Assembly: GCA_035719105.1 (NCBI GenBank) | Contig: DASTGN010000006.1 | Location: forward strand, 248,001-312,000 | Source of the DNA: UBA8389 sp035719105 | GTDB taxonomy: Bacteria; Bacteroidota; Bacteroidia; Bacteroidales; UBA1402 | Reading direction: 5' to 3' | Length of the DNA: 64,000 bases | Shown here: in pieces, positions 34,314-43,872 of the stretch | Layout of the letters: each line of letters begins with the position of its first letter | How positions within the stretch are numbered: the first letter of the stretch is position 1 | Translations under genes and position numbers: made by a program | Notes under the pieces: generated by a model | Told to the model about the DNA's origin: nothing | The model's database searches: none | Seen by the model: the letters and a program-made list of their open reading frames with translations, nothing else

Positions 34314-35585
34314 ATGAAAAAGATTCTTTTTGCCCTTTTCTTGATGAGTCTTTCATTCGGCATGGTGGCTCAGCATGCCAAATCGGTCATACTGGTTTAT
34401 TTGGATGGTGGCCCTTCGCAAACGGACACGTTCGATCCCAAACCGGAAGCTACGCGCGATATTTATGGCAGTCTGAAAGAGGTCGCTCCAACCAACGTGC
34501 CCGGCATCGTCATTGGCTCAAAATTGCCGTTGCTGGCGCAAATGGCTGACAAATACAGTTTGATTCGCAGCATGACGCACGCTTCGAACGGGCATGAAAC
34601 AGGTCATTATGCCATGATAACAGGCGATTTGAGTGCTGGTTCCGTGGTTTATCCTTCGTATGGGTCGGTGATCGCGTTTAAGGAAGCAGAACGCTACAAA
34701 GGCATTTTGCCCCCTTATGTGTCACTGACCAGTGCCAATAGCCGTTTCAATGAAGGTGGTTTTTTGGGCAACCAATACAAATCATTTGACACGGGAGGAG
34801 CGCCCGAAAACAATGTTTTTGAAGTAGATGGCATTATCAACCGTTTTGTAAATACGGAAGTGTTGAAAAACAGAATGCAGTTGTTGGATGGTTTTGAGCG
34901 GTCAAACGCTTCATTCAAAGGGTCTGAACGTTCGGCTTTGGTCGATACGCTGCGCCAAAAAAATATGGAATTCATCATTGGGCAGTCCAGGAAAGTGTTC
35001 GACTTGACTACAGAAAGCATGGAAGTCCGACAACGTTATGGCATGAACCGGCTGGGGCAGTCCTGCCTGGCTGCTAGAAAATTAGTGGAAGCTGGTGTAC
35101 CTTTTATCAATGTTCGGACAACCGGTTGGGATACCCACAAAAAACACTTTCAGCGAATGAACGAAATGTTGCCTGAGTTGGACAAAGCACTATCGGCCTT
35201 ACTGGCCGATTTGGATGAGAAAGGGTTGCTGGACAGTACCATCGTGCTTTGCGGCGGTGAATTCGGTCGTACCCCGAAAGTGCTTTGGGAGGCTCCGTGG
35301 AACGGTGGTCGTGGCCATTTTGGGCAAGCTTTCTCCTATCTGGTTGCTGGCGGTGGATTTATCCCCGGCAAAGTGTTGGGAAAAACAGACAAAACGGGTG
35401 AGAATATTGTGGAACGCAAAGTTTACCCTTGCGATTTGATCGGTTCTGTGTATGTTTTGATGGGCATTGACCCAAAAGGGACGTTGCCTCACATCCAGGC
35501 AGGAACGCTACCTATTTTGCCCTCCTTGGGCAAAGAAGGCCAGAGCAATGGATTATTATACGAATTGATGGAACCTAAAAAATAA
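34314..35585 (+). CDS. DUF1501 protein (sulfatase/alkaline phosphatase-like fold)
   Basis: 423 residues with a signal peptide (to MVAQ). Family motifs are all visible: VILVYLDGGPSQTDTFDPKP with the first metal Asp, SMTHASNGHETGHYAMITGD, RTTGWDTHKKHF, and VLCGGEFGRTPK. The metal-binding residues look complete, so it may be an active hydrolase on phosphate or sulfate esters, though no DUF1501 activity is established to my knowledge. It pairs with the DUF1549/DUF1553 gene 5 bp upstream and the 708-residue protein 4 bp downstream. Confidence 0.9.
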   Translation: MKKILFALFLMSLSFGMVAQHAKSVILVYLDGGPSQTDTFDPKPEATRDIYGSLKEVAPTNVPGIVIGSKLPLLAQMADKYSLIRSMTHASNGHETGHYAMITGDLSAGSVVYPSYGSVIAFKEAERYKGILPPYVSLTSANSRFNEGGFLGNQYKSFDTGGAPENNVFEVDGIINRFVNTEVLKNRMQLLDGFERSNASFKGSERSALVDTLRQKNMEFIIGQSRKVFDLTTESMEVRQRYGMNRLGQSCLAARKLVEAGVPFINVRTTGWDTHKKHFQRMNEMLPELDKALSALLADLDEKGLLDSTIVLCGGEFGRTPKVLWEAPWNGGRGHFGQAFSYLVAGGGFIPGKVLGKTDKTGENIVERKVYPCDLIGSVYVLMGIDPKGTLPHIQAGTLPILPSLGKEGQSNGLLYELMEPKK

Positions 35586-35589
35586 ATCC

Positions 35590-37716
35590 ATGCGACACCA
35601 CTACTATATTGTTACGCTCCTTTGTCTAGTATTCTCAACAAGCTTTGCCTCAGCGCAAAAAATGACCATGGGTTTTATTTATCCTGCCGGCGGCGAGAAA
35701 GGCACAACGACAGACCTTGAAATCGGGGGGTTGAACCTGAAAGATGCAACTCACGTTTTGATAAGCGGCGAGGGTGTAAAAGCGGAAATCATTCCATTGA
35801 TTCAGGCCACTGAAAAAGGAAAGCCAAAAAGGGCGATCAAAGAGAAATTGAACGACCAAAGCAGTCCGCAATTGGCCGATCGAATTGGCGTTCGATTGAC
35901 CATCGACAAAAAGGCAAAACCGGGACTGCGTGATTTACGACTTCAATCGTCGAAGGGAATTTCCAATAAATTGAGTATTGAGGTTGGGCAATATCCAAAT
36001 GTGTTGGAACAAAAGGGTTCATCGGCCGAGAAACCAACTTCAGTGGCCACACTACCAGCAACTTTGTGTGGACAGATCATGCCTGGAGAGAGGGATTGCT
36101 TCTCGTTCGAAGCCGTTAAAGGGACTATCCTCGTTGCCTCGGTTAAAGCCAGATCCTTGGTGCCTTATATCGCAGATGCCGTGCCGGGTTGGTTTCAACC
36201 TGTCATTCGAATGACAAACAGCAAGGGTAAGGAAGTGGCTTATTGCGATGATTATCGCAATGCCGTTGATCCGGTGATCGTAACCACCATTCCCGAAACG
36301 GATACGTACACCCTCACCATTTACGATGCCATTTATCGTGGTCGGGAGGATTTTGATTACCGGATCGAACTGGGACAAATTCCGTTTATTCAATACATTT
36401 ATCCCTGCGTTGGTCCGATCGGAAAAAAAACAAAAGTGACGTTGAAGGGCATCAATCTAGATTCTAAAAGCATCCTGTTCAAACCTATGAATGAGGGTCT
36501 CAACGAACTTACTGTCGCATCAAAAAGCGGATTCGTATCCAATCCGGTTCCTTTCTGGGGTGTGCCTAAAGGTTGTACCATCGATGCAACGCCTTTAGCA
36601 AAAACATCGCTTTTGCTAGGGCAGGTTATTTTTGATTCCATCAGTGCTCCTCGCCAACTAAAAACATACACGGTCAGGGCCGAAAAAAATGAGAATATAG
36701 TCCTTGAAATCCGCGCTCGCCGACTTGGTTCGATGATGGACGCCTTAGTAAGGCTTCGTGATCCGTCCGGCAAAGTACTGGTACAAGTGGACGATGTGGA
36801 AGACGCCCTGCAAGGGTTGATGACGAATCATGCCGATCCGGTTTTACAATACCGAGTTAAAGCGGCCGGAGAGTATACGTTGGAGGTAGAAGACGTGCTG
36901 GGCAACAGTGGATCGGATTGTTATTATTTGATTGAGCGAAAGAAGTATATCCCCTCTTTCCAGGTTTTTGTCTCGCCAGCCGACTTAACCATTCCTAAAG
37001 GTGGCACCGCCATTTTTCGTCTAGACATATCTACCAAAGAGAAAACCATTCCTGCATTGGATGTCACTTTGAAAGGACTGCCCAAAGGTTTTTTGGTCAG
37101 TGATTTAACGATTCCTGCCGGCAGCAAGACTTTTGACATATCAATAACAGCTCCCGTTACGGCCAAAGAGGAACGGTTGTCACTTCAGGTGCTTGCTCAG
37201 ACACGTGTCAAAGGAAAAGACCAATCAACGGTTTCGCAGGTTGCCATAGCTGCCGACATAATGATGCAGGCATTTTATTACAATCATTATATTCCTGCTG
37301 CCGGTTTTGTTGCCGAAATTGTTCCGGCATCCCCTTTTACGTTACGATTGTCACCTGAAATGGAAACGGATCTTCAAAAACCCATTCTGGTGTCACCTTC
37401 CAATACCGTCATTCCCATTAAAATACGAGTGAACAGGACTGCTGGCTTTAAGGAACCGATAGCCTTGGCTCTGAATCGAAAAATGAAACAGCTTACTATG
37501 GATTCCGTAACGCTGTTGCCCCAGGAAACCGAAAAAGTGATTCTGCTTAAAGTTGATCCCAGTGTTTTGAAAACGCAGCGTAAATTTCGTATCGGCTTTA
37601 GCATTGTCGGAACGGTAAACGGTGAAATTCAAAAGAATGGTAAGCGCAGTTTCCAAAATGCTTTGTATCGCGAGGTAACGCCAATTTTTTTACTAGAATC
37701 AACTAGGGTTCGTTAA
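35590..37716 (+). CDS. Large secreted beta-sandwich protein of the DUF1501 cluster
   Basis: 708 residues with a signal peptide ending SFASAQ (residue 23). No catalytic motif seen. The start (MGFIYPAGGEKGTTTDLEIGGLNLKDATHVLISGEGV) and the middle (IYPCVGPIGKKTKVTLKGINL) resemble IPT/TIG-type folds, and two stretches with DCFSFEAVKGTILVASVKA and YTVRAEKNENIVLEIRAR resemble bacterial pre-peptidase C-terminal domains. Proteins of this build sit beside DUF1549/DUF1501 genes in Planctomycetes. It probably binds or displays something in the periplasm or on the surface. Starts 4 bp after the DUF1501 gene. Confidence 0.75.
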   Translation: MRHHYYIVTLLCLVFSTSFASAQKMTMGFIYPAGGEKGTTTDLEIGGLNLKDATHVLISGEGVKAEIIPLIQATEKGKPKRAIKEKLNDQSSPQLADRIGVRLTIDKKAKPGLRDLRLQSSKGISNKLSIEVGQYPNVLEQKGSSAEKPTSVATLPATLCGQIMPGERDCFSFEAVKGTILVASVKARSLVPYIADAVPGWFQPVIRMTNSKGKEVAYCDDYRNAVDPVIVTTIPETDTYTLTIYDAIYRGREDFDYRIELGQIPFIQYIYPCVGPIGKKTKVTLKGINLDSKSILFKPMNEGLNELTVASKSGFVSNPVPFWGVPKGCTIDATPLAKTSLLLGQVIFDSISAPRQLKTYTVRAEKNENIVLEIRARRLGSMMDALVRLRDPSGKVLVQVDDVEDALQGLMTNHADPVLQYRVKAAGEYTLEVEDVLGNSGSDCYYLIERKKYIPSFQVFVSPADLTIPKGGTAIFRLDISTKEKTIPALDVTLKGLPKGFLVSDLTIPAGSKTFDISITAPVTAKEERLSLQVLAQTRVKGKDQSTVSQVAIAADIMMQAFYYNHYIPAAGFVAEIVPASPFTLRLSPEMETDLQKPILVSPSNTVIPIKIRVNRTAGFKEPIALALNRKMKQLTMDSVTLLPQETEKVILLKVDPSVLKTQRKFRIGFSIVGTVNGEIQKNGKRSFQNALYREVTPIFLLESTRVR

Positions 37717-37763
37717 AAAATTAGTTTCTTCACGAAAGTTTTGACTTAATATAGGATAAGCAG

Positions 37764-39107
37764 ATGAAAGTTAAGGGGCTACGATGGGTTGTTCTTGGCA
37801 TGATTTCTTTAGTTGTCGTGATTAATATTCTCGATCGCGGAACCATGAATTACATGTGGAAGGATGAAGTGGATAAGTCGACCGGACAAGTGATTGTCAA
37901 GGGCATAGCCTCCGATTTGCAGTTGATCGACGTACATGCGCCATTGGAAGAGAAAAGAAATCAAACCAAAGAAATTTTGGCGTTTGTGAATATTTTCTTT
38001 ATGATTGCTTATGGATTTAGTCAAATGGTTTCAGGTAAAATTTATGACAAAATTGGTACCAGAAATGGATTTTCATTCTCTGCCCTTGTTTGGGGAGGAG
38101 CCATTACGCTGACTTCTCTTGTGCAAGGGTTGCGTTCGTTGACTTTTCTTAGAGTGTTATTGGGCTTGGGAGAAGCTGGTCCATGGCCGGGTATGGCGAA
38201 ATCAAATGCCGAATGGTTTCCATTAAAAGAGCGGGCTGTGGCACAAGGAATTACTGGGGCGGCTTCTTCGGTTGGAAATATACTGGTACCAATCATTATT
38301 CCATTGCTGTTTCTACGATACGGATGGAGAGCCACTTTTATTATTGTGGGAATCGTATGTGTAATCTGGATTATACCTTGGTATATCATCAATAAAACAT
38401 CGCCAAAGAATCATCCATGGATAACCGACAAAGAGCGAGCGTACATTCTCAGTGGTCAACCTGAAAAGAACATTACCAACGACACGACAAAAAGCATACG
38501 CGAACTTTTAAAAGACAAGAGAAGCTATTCGGTCATTCTTAGCCGCTTTTTCTTGGATCCCGTTTGGTGGATGTTTATGACCTGGCTACCCATTTATCTG
38601 CAAGAGGTCTATGGATTGAATCTTCAGGAAGTCGCTTCTACAGCTTGGATTCCATTTGTCGGAGCAGCCATTGGTGGAATAATAGGCGGATGGTTCTCTG
38701 GTTGGCTCATTGGTAAGGGAAAGAGTCTCGATTATGCCCGAAAGATGTCCATAAGCGTCGGCTGTTTGCTGATTGTACCCGGAATGATCGGTGCGGCCTT
38801 AGCTCCAACGGCACTCGCGGCTTCGTTTATGTTGATGTTCATTCTTGGTGGTTTTCAATTTGCTATGACCAACATACAGACTTTACCCAGCGATTTCCAT
38901 ACCGGTAAGACTGTTGGTTCACTGGCTGGAATTGGCGGAGCGGCAGCTGTGGTCGGGATTGTCATTTCAACCTTCCTGGTGCCTTCACTGACTACCGGAG
39001 GGTCTTGGTTGCCCTACTTTGCCATGGGCGTCCTGTTGGTTCCCTTGTCCTTACTGTCCATCTTTTTATTTGCTGGAAAAATAACATCAGTCGATCAACA
39101 AAAATGA
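37764..39107 (+). CDS. MFS transporter, anion:cation symporter (ExuT-like) type
   Basis: 447 residues, 12 membrane segments. Family cues: INILDRGTMNYMW in helix 1, GKIYDKIGTRNGF between helices 2 and 3, and FLRVLLGLGEAGPWPGMAKSNAEWFP, the loop typical of hexuronate, galactarate and other organic-anion importers. A 30-residue loop after helix 1 is longer than usual. Likely imports a sugar acid or sugar released by the cluster. Its stop overlaps the isomerase start by 4 bp (ATGA), so the two work together. Confidence 0.88.
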   Translation: MKVKGLRWVVLGMISLVVVINILDRGTMNYMWKDEVDKSTGQVIVKGIASDLQLIDVHAPLEEKRNQTKEILAFVNIFFMIAYGFSQMVSGKIYDKIGTRNGFSFSALVWGGAITLTSLVQGLRSLTFLRVLLGLGEAGPWPGMAKSNAEWFPLKERAVAQGITGAASSVGNILVPIIIPLLFLRYGWRATFIIVGIVCVIWIIPWYIINKTSPKNHPWITDKERAYILSGQPEKNITNDTTKSIRELLKDKRSYSVILSRFFLDPVWWMFMTWLPIYLQEVYGLNLQEVASTAWIPFVGAAIGGIIGGWFSGWLIGKGKSLDYARKMSISVGCLLIVPGMIGAALAPTALAASFMLMFILGGFQFAMTNIQTLPSDFHTGKTVGSLAGIGGAAAVVGIVISTFLVPSLTTGGSWLPYFAMGVLLVPLSLLSIFLFAGKITSVDQQK

Positions 39108-40195
39108 AAGATTATACCAACTATTCAGTGATTCCACTCAAACAACGATCTAATCGCGTGTGGAGAACATATCGCGGAGGCCTCCTAATAGATAGTTGGA
39201 AGGGAAACAAGGTATGTGAAGATGGTGATACTCCGGAGGAATGGGTTGCGTCAACCATTATTGCCAGGGGCAATGACCGACCGCCGACAGAAGGCCTTAC
39301 TGTGATCGAGTTGGCTGATGGGTACGCCTTTCTTAAGGATATGATTGAATCAAATAAAGAAGCTTTTCTAGGTAAACGCATTGCTTCTGAATATGGTGAT
39401 ACAGCACTTTTGATCAAGATGTTGGATTCCTGCGAGCGGCTCAGCATCCAGGTTCACCCAGATAAGGAGTTTGCCTTTAACTTTTTAGGTTCCCAATTTG
39501 GCAAAACGGAAGGCTGGTATGTTTTAGGCGGTCGGACTGTTTTGAACGAAGAAAGCTATGTGCTTTTTGGCTTTAAAGAGGGAGTTGACAAACAAAAATG
39601 GAGTCAACTGTTTCACGACCAAGATATTGATGGGATGATCAATTCACTGCATAAAGTGTATGTCAAACCGGGGGATGTTTTCATTATCAATGGTGGAGTA
39701 CCTCATGCTATTGGCAGTGGTTGTTTCCTATTAGAAATACAGGAACCGACGGATTATACGATGCGAGTGGAAAAGACTACCCAAAATGGTTCCTCAATTA
39801 ATGACATGCTTGTTCACCAAGGCGTCGGGGAAGAGCGTATGTTGGATTGTTTCCATTACGACAGTTACTCTTATGAGGAAACCATGCGCCGATGGAAAAT
39901 TGATCCCAAGGTTGTCTCCAAATCCATGGACTTTCAATTAAGGGCTCTGATTGATTCGGACCACACCCATTGCTTCTCACTCCACGAATTAGTTGTGTAC
40001 ACAAGAACCACCACCCAACCAAACGACGCCTTTTTCGTGGCTGTTGTCTATGCGGGAAAAGGCAGCATAACGACTTCTGCTATAAAAATGGATATCAAAG
40101 CAGGGGATGAATTTTTTATACCGGCTTCGTTGGGACAAATGGAGTGGGAGGCAGAAGAAACGTTACGGGTGCTTTTGTGCTATCCTCCAAATTGA
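39104..40195 (+). CDS. Class I mannose-6-phosphate isomerase-like protein
   Basis: 363 residues from the ATG at 39104, which overlaps the MFS stop; a longer frame to 39005 would lie inside that gene. The zinc site of type I phosphomannose isomerases is present: Gln116 and His118 in SIQVHPDKE, Glu136 in GKTEGWYVL, His201 in NGGVPHAIGSG. It interconverts mannose-6-phosphate and fructose-6-phosphate, or acts on a related sugar. Coupled to the transporter, it suggests uptake of a mannose-like compound. Confidence 0.88.
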   Translation: MKDYTNYSVIPLKQRSNRVWRTYRGGLLIDSWKGNKVCEDGDTPEEWVASTIIARGNDRPPTEGLTVIELADGYAFLKDMIESNKEAFLGKRIASEYGDTALLIKMLDSCERLSIQVHPDKEFAFNFLGSQFGKTEGWYVLGGRTVLNEESYVLFGFKEGVDKQKWSQLFHDQDIDGMINSLHKVYVKPGDVFIINGGVPHAIGSGCFLLEIQEPTDYTMRVEKTTQNGSSINDMLVHQGVGEERMLDCFHYDSYSYEETMRRWKIDPKVVSKSMDFQLRALIDSDHTHCFSLHELVVYTRTTTQPNDAFFVAVVYAGKGSITTSAIKMDIKAGDEFFIPASLGQMEWEAEETLRVLLCYPPN

Positions 40196-40282
40196 ATGGA
40201 AGCCGAATTAAAAGAATCACTCAACCAGTGTTCCGAGTATTGGAATCAGAATGAATTGCCAAAGTTGAAGATTAACCACTGA
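40196..40282 (+). CDS. Possible 28-residue ORF after the isomerase (remnant or spurious)
   Basis: An ATG starts directly after the isomerase stop and runs 28 codons (MEAELKESLNQCSEYWNQNE, ending KINH). It has no recognisable domain. It could be the 5' end of a lost gene or chance. Confidence 0.2.
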   Translation: MEAELKESLNQCSEYWNQNELPKLKINH

Positions 40283-40357
40283 AAGGTTCCCCAAAGAATA
40301 GGGCATCGTAACAACAGTCAATCCGAAGGAAAGGCGACGCTTTCTTATGTTCTTTAA

Positions 40358-41338
40358 CTAAAATTTATAGGACAATCCAACACCCAATATCTCTTTAAAT
40401 TGAACAAGTGCTTTAGAATCATCCATCGTGCCATCATTATTAGTATCGATTGGAATAAGGATATCTTTATCCCAAATCAGGTGCGTATTGACATTCACTC
40501 GAATGTATTTGTTTACTTGTAAAGCGACCTGCGTCTCCCAACTTACATCAACAAATTGAGGATTATGCAAATAGTTAGAAAATAAATCGGCTTTGGTGGT
40601 AAAGGATACATTCTTAAGTAGTTCATTCTTAAAATCATTTCTGCTATATATAATTCGAACATAACCCCCAAATTCACTTTTCGATTTTTTACCCAGCTCT
40701 AAAATAGCTCCAAGATTATCATATTTGGCGCCTTGGACACCGAAAGCACCGGCATTCGCCAATTCTTGATCATTCACCCATGTGATCTTTCCAGTAAGTG
40801 GTGCAATAAAGGCTCCAAAATAACTGTTTGGTTTGTAATCCATTCCTAGCGCACCAATAACATAAAGTGGCGCAAGAAAATTCGATATTTTTGAGGTGTC
40901 CTTTGCATAATCCTTTCCTACAGTCATTTGAGTTCTGACGTTGAGCAGTGCAGTATAGAAAAAATTCTTTGTGGCTTTTTTCCCAAATTTTGACATGAAA
41001 TCAAACTTATCATCTGTTTTCATGTAATCTGAATTCTTGCCTTGTTTTAAAAGGCCATAACCCACATCCAATGAATTATCCCAAGCTATGTTATCTTTTT
41101 TGTAATTGGCAAAAACACTTATTAAACCATTAATAGCCAATGAATTTTGACCACCGGAAGCCCAGTTTGTCAAGGATGTTTGGGCAAGACTCAATCCCAA
41201 GATTCCACCCTTTTTCCAACCAGGAATAGTGTCTGTAACAATGGTGCGAAGTTTGCTTTCCGCATCGGTCACTTGACTAAAAACAATTGGATGAAACACC
41301 AATAACAATAAAATCGATAGAATGGTTCTTTTTTTCAT
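40358..41338 (-). CDS. DUF3078 family secreted protein (outer-membrane barrel-like)
   Basis: 326 residues, signal peptide ending VFSQ (residue 22). The N-terminal motif GWKKGGILGLSLAQTSLTNWASGGQNSLAINGLISVFANYKKDNIAWDN is the hallmark of DUF3078 of Bacteroidota. The rest is a run of amphipathic strands ending in VGLSYKF, as for outer-membrane beta-barrels. Function unknown. The gene is AT-rich. Confidence 0.88.
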   Translation of the reverse strand: MKKRTILSILLLLVFHPIVFSQVTDAESKLRTIVTDTIPGWKKGGILGLSLAQTSLTNWASGGQNSLAINGLISVFANYKKDNIAWDNSLDVGYGLLKQGKNSDYMKTDDKFDFMSKFGKKATKNFFYTALLNVRTQMTVGKDYAKDTSKISNFLAPLYVIGALGMDYKPNSYFGAFIAPLTGKITWVNDQELANAGAFGVQGAKYDNLGAILELGKKSKSEFGGYVRIIYSRNDFKNELLKNVSFTTKADLFSNYLHNPQFVDVSWETQVALQVNKYIRVNVNTHLIWDKDILIPIDTNNDGTMDDSKALVQFKEILGVGLSYKF

Positions 41339-41481
41339 TACACAGTTTTTTAAATTGTTGAATAAAAGACAGAAACATCGAGAAATCTTATGTAGACTGT
41401 TGCCTAAATCGAAGAAATGCTTGGGAAATTGTATGGTATTTTTTGTAAATATATATAATTTCCAAAATTTCCAATAAGAAA

Positions 41482-41577
41482 ATGAAAAGAAAGTATATGG
41501 TTGCCTTTGTAGTTGTTACTTCATTCAACCTAAAGTTTCAATTTGTGGATGTAGAAATACGTTTTTTCGATTTTTAA
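41482..41577 (+). CDS. Possible 31-residue small protein
   Basis: ATG to TAA in the AT-rich spacer. The start MKRKYMVAFVVVTSFNLKF has the look of a signal peptide or a short membrane helix; the rest is VDVEIRFFDF. No family. Expression is not supported by a clear promoter. Confidence 0.2.
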   Translation: MKRKYMVAFVVVTSFNLKFQFVDVEIRFFDF

Positions 41578-41579
41578 TG

Positions 41580-41587
41580 TATATTTG
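41580..41587 (+). promoter_or_regulatory. Candidate -7 element for the propeller gene
   Basis: TATATTTG, an exact TAnnTTTG match, 54 bases before the ATG at 41642. The -33 element was not found at 19-21 bp. Confidence 0.4.
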
Positions 41588-41641
41588 AGCGATATAAAGT
41601 GAGATAAATGACGGAACCGAAAAACTAATAATCGTGATTGT

Positions 41642-43822
41642 ATGAACAGAAAATTGTCTTTGTTGCTGTTTCTCTTATTCTTGTTTATGGCCATGCAACC
41701 ACTTGCATCACAAGAAATTAAATCTTCGGTCAGCCATCCGGCGTATCTGGAAAACGTCAATGACTTGTGCATGGTCGGAGATCAGTTGTGGTTGGCCACA
41801 AGCGGTGGCTTAGTCAAATTCAATACAATGACAGGCACTTTCGCCTGCTACAACAAATCAAATGCCGGCCTACCAGTCAACCAAGTTAATTTGGTTTCAC
41901 CGTATGCCGACGGTCAGATAGCCTATTCGACCGCCAAAGGCATCGGTATTCTTCGTGACACCACCACGGTGTCCTTTTTGACGCATGCCGCACTCAGTGA
42001 ATCGCTGAACTCCAAGTATAGGACTAGAATGGAATTCATTGATGGAAAATTGTACATTGGCGTTTTGAACCGAATTCTTATTTACGATCAAAGCAACTGG
42101 ACTACCTTGAATGTCTTGCCGCCCTATATGTCATCGATTGATTTGGTAAACGATATCGAACCAGGTCCGAATGGTCGCATATATGTAGCTAGAATGAGGG
42201 GTGTCAGCGAGATCGTTGGTGATACTTCGCTGAACGATGTGGTAAATATCCGTTCTGTAAAGGATATGGCGTTTATTTCCGACGTATTATGGATGGCATC
42301 ACCCTATGGTCTGTTCAGTTTTAAGGATACGCTAAAGCAAGTGCAGTCGACGCAGAATCCATACATGAAACCCGGGTTGTCCGATAATACAGTGATTCGA
42401 ATGAAGAAAAGTACGGATGGCAAACTCTGGTTGCTCACCCGCAAAGGCCTTTCACTCTTTGATCCTACCAATGGAAACCAAGTTACCTATCGTACGGACA
42501 CTCTCCAACTTGCAGCAAATCCAATGATGGCAGTTGACACATTGGGTCATGTTTGGTTGGTTGGTCAAAAACCTGGTCGGATTTGGAAATTCGATGGTGC
42601 GTCCTGGACACCTTTCAGTCTCCATAAGGGTTTGGCAAGCAACTATATTAGCGCTTTCGTCCCGAACGGCAAGCATGTTTGGATCGGATACAAGGATTCA
42701 ACTCTTTCCAATTACGACGGTAAAGGTTCCTGTGTATACGATTCTGCAGCCCTTGCGTCATTGAAGTTGAAGCATCCCATTTATTTTAACGGTAAAAGGT
42801 TGGTGTACTTTGCAGACAGCTCGGTCGTAGTCGATCAAGATGATTCTATCCGTGCTCTGATCAAATCCGGTTATGTGAATAAAATGGCTAAAGCAGCTTT
42901 CGATTCAATCAATAATGTTTATTGGTCGGTTGCGAAAACGGGTATCGAACGGATCAAAGACAGTATTCTAACCACGATTTCTGTCAAAGCGCTTGGAGCG
43001 GCAACGGATAGGATTTATGGACTCTATTTGGAGAAAAATGGATCACTTTTGATTAGCACCTATCCAGATCCGAACGTTTCCAAAGGTGGCCAGTTATTGC
43101 GCTACAACCAAGGTTCCCTGGAAATTCTATTTACTTGTTCGAATCCATATCAATATGTATCCGCAGTGGTGCGCGATTCCGTGGGTGCCCTTTGGATGGG
43201 TATCATGGACGTTAAATTACGAGGCAAAATGTATGGAGGAGGCGTTGTCAACATGGTAGGAAAGAATATCAAAGTATTAACCATGTTGAATTCCGGGCTG
43301 CCTAGCAATTCGGTTTCCGATATCAGCATTGACAAAAACGGAAACCTTTGGTTCGCCTGTTTTGAAGGTGGTGTGGCTCGTTTGTCAAAAACGGGAGGTT
43401 GGGTAAAATATACGGCTGAAAATTCGGCCTTGGAAAGCGATTCAGTAGAAAAAGTAGCTGTGGATGACAGCAACAATGTTTGGGCTTCCACCCTGAGTGG
43501 TGGTTTGACGTTCCTGGCTGCTGATCCAACTGCCAGCAAAGTTGCGACTGCATTGATGCCCATAGCAACTAAATCTGAAAGCTCCATGGAAATCTATCCG
43601 ATGCCTTGCACGACGGAAGTGAATCTGAAATTCAAAGACTCAGTGACGAACGCCCGTGTATCGGTGTTCAATATTTCTGGTCAGAAAATCATGGACGAAT
43701 CCTTTACAGTACCTCTGGATGGCGTGTTGACGATGCCAGTGAATACTTTCTCCAAAGGCATGTACTTATTGAGGGTATCGACCAATGAAACAACCGAAAG
43801 TAAAAGACTGATTGTTCAGTAA
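41642..43822 (+). CDS. Secreted beta-propeller protein with T9SS sorting tail
   Basis: 726 residues, signal peptide ending PLASQ. The body is made of repeats of the two-component regulator propeller type: DLCMVGDQLWLATSGGLVKFN, KSTDGKLWLLTRKGLSLFDP, VDTLGHVWLVGQ, SIDKNGNLWFACFEGGVARL and VDDSNNVWASTLSGGLTFL. The last 75 residues are a type A T9SS sorting domain (IYPMPCTTEVNLKF to KRLIVQ). There is no histidine kinase part, so it is a surface or secreted propeller with a binding role rather than a sensor kinase. It ends at a strong bidirectional terminator. Confidence 0.88.
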   Translation: MNRKLSLLLFLLFLFMAMQPLASQEIKSSVSHPAYLENVNDLCMVGDQLWLATSGGLVKFNTMTGTFACYNKSNAGLPVNQVNLVSPYADGQIAYSTAKGIGILRDTTTVSFLTHAALSESLNSKYRTRMEFIDGKLYIGVLNRILIYDQSNWTTLNVLPPYMSSIDLVNDIEPGPNGRIYVARMRGVSEIVGDTSLNDVVNIRSVKDMAFISDVLWMASPYGLFSFKDTLKQVQSTQNPYMKPGLSDNTVIRMKKSTDGKLWLLTRKGLSLFDPTNGNQVTYRTDTLQLAANPMMAVDTLGHVWLVGQKPGRIWKFDGASWTPFSLHKGLASNYISAFVPNGKHVWIGYKDSTLSNYDGKGSCVYDSAALASLKLKHPIYFNGKRLVYFADSSVVVDQDDSIRALIKSGYVNKMAKAAFDSINNVYWSVAKTGIERIKDSILTTISVKALGAATDRIYGLYLEKNGSLLISTYPDPNVSKGGQLLRYNQGSLEILFTCSNPYQYVSAVVRDSVGALWMGIMDVKLRGKMYGGGVVNMVGKNIKVLTMLNSGLPSNSVSDISIDKNGNLWFACFEGGVARLSKTGGWVKYTAENSALESDSVEKVAVDDSNNVWASTLSGGLTFLAADPTASKVATALMPIATKSESSMEIYPMPCTTEVNLKFKDSVTNARVSVFNISGQKIMDESFTVPLDGVLTMPVNTFSKGMYLLRVSTNETTESKRLIVQ

Positions 43823-43836
43823 TTGAAGATATATTT

Positions 43837-43872
43837 AATAATAAAGGCTGCTTTTAGGCAGCCTTTATTATT
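43837..43872. terminator. Bidirectional terminator
   Basis: A perfect 15-bp stem (AATAATAAAGGCTGC and its complement) with the six-base loop TTTTAG, between the propeller gene (+) and the DUF4861 gene (-). The arms are rich in A and T outside a GGCTGC core, so they supply a T run in both directions. Confidence 0.85.

Larger units (their letters stand above)
41339..41641. other. AT-rich spacer between divergent genes
   Basis: 303 bases between the DUF3078 gene (-) and the propeller gene (+). It holds a 31-codon ORF (41482-41577) and a TATATTTG -7 match at 41580-41587, listed separately. No RNA gene or long repeat was seen. Confidence 0.6.

Noticed and set aside
40327..40346. Small hairpin (GAAAG / CTTTC) near the DUF3078 3' end
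   Set aside because: Only about five pairs with a six-base loop and no T run; too weak to call a terminator.
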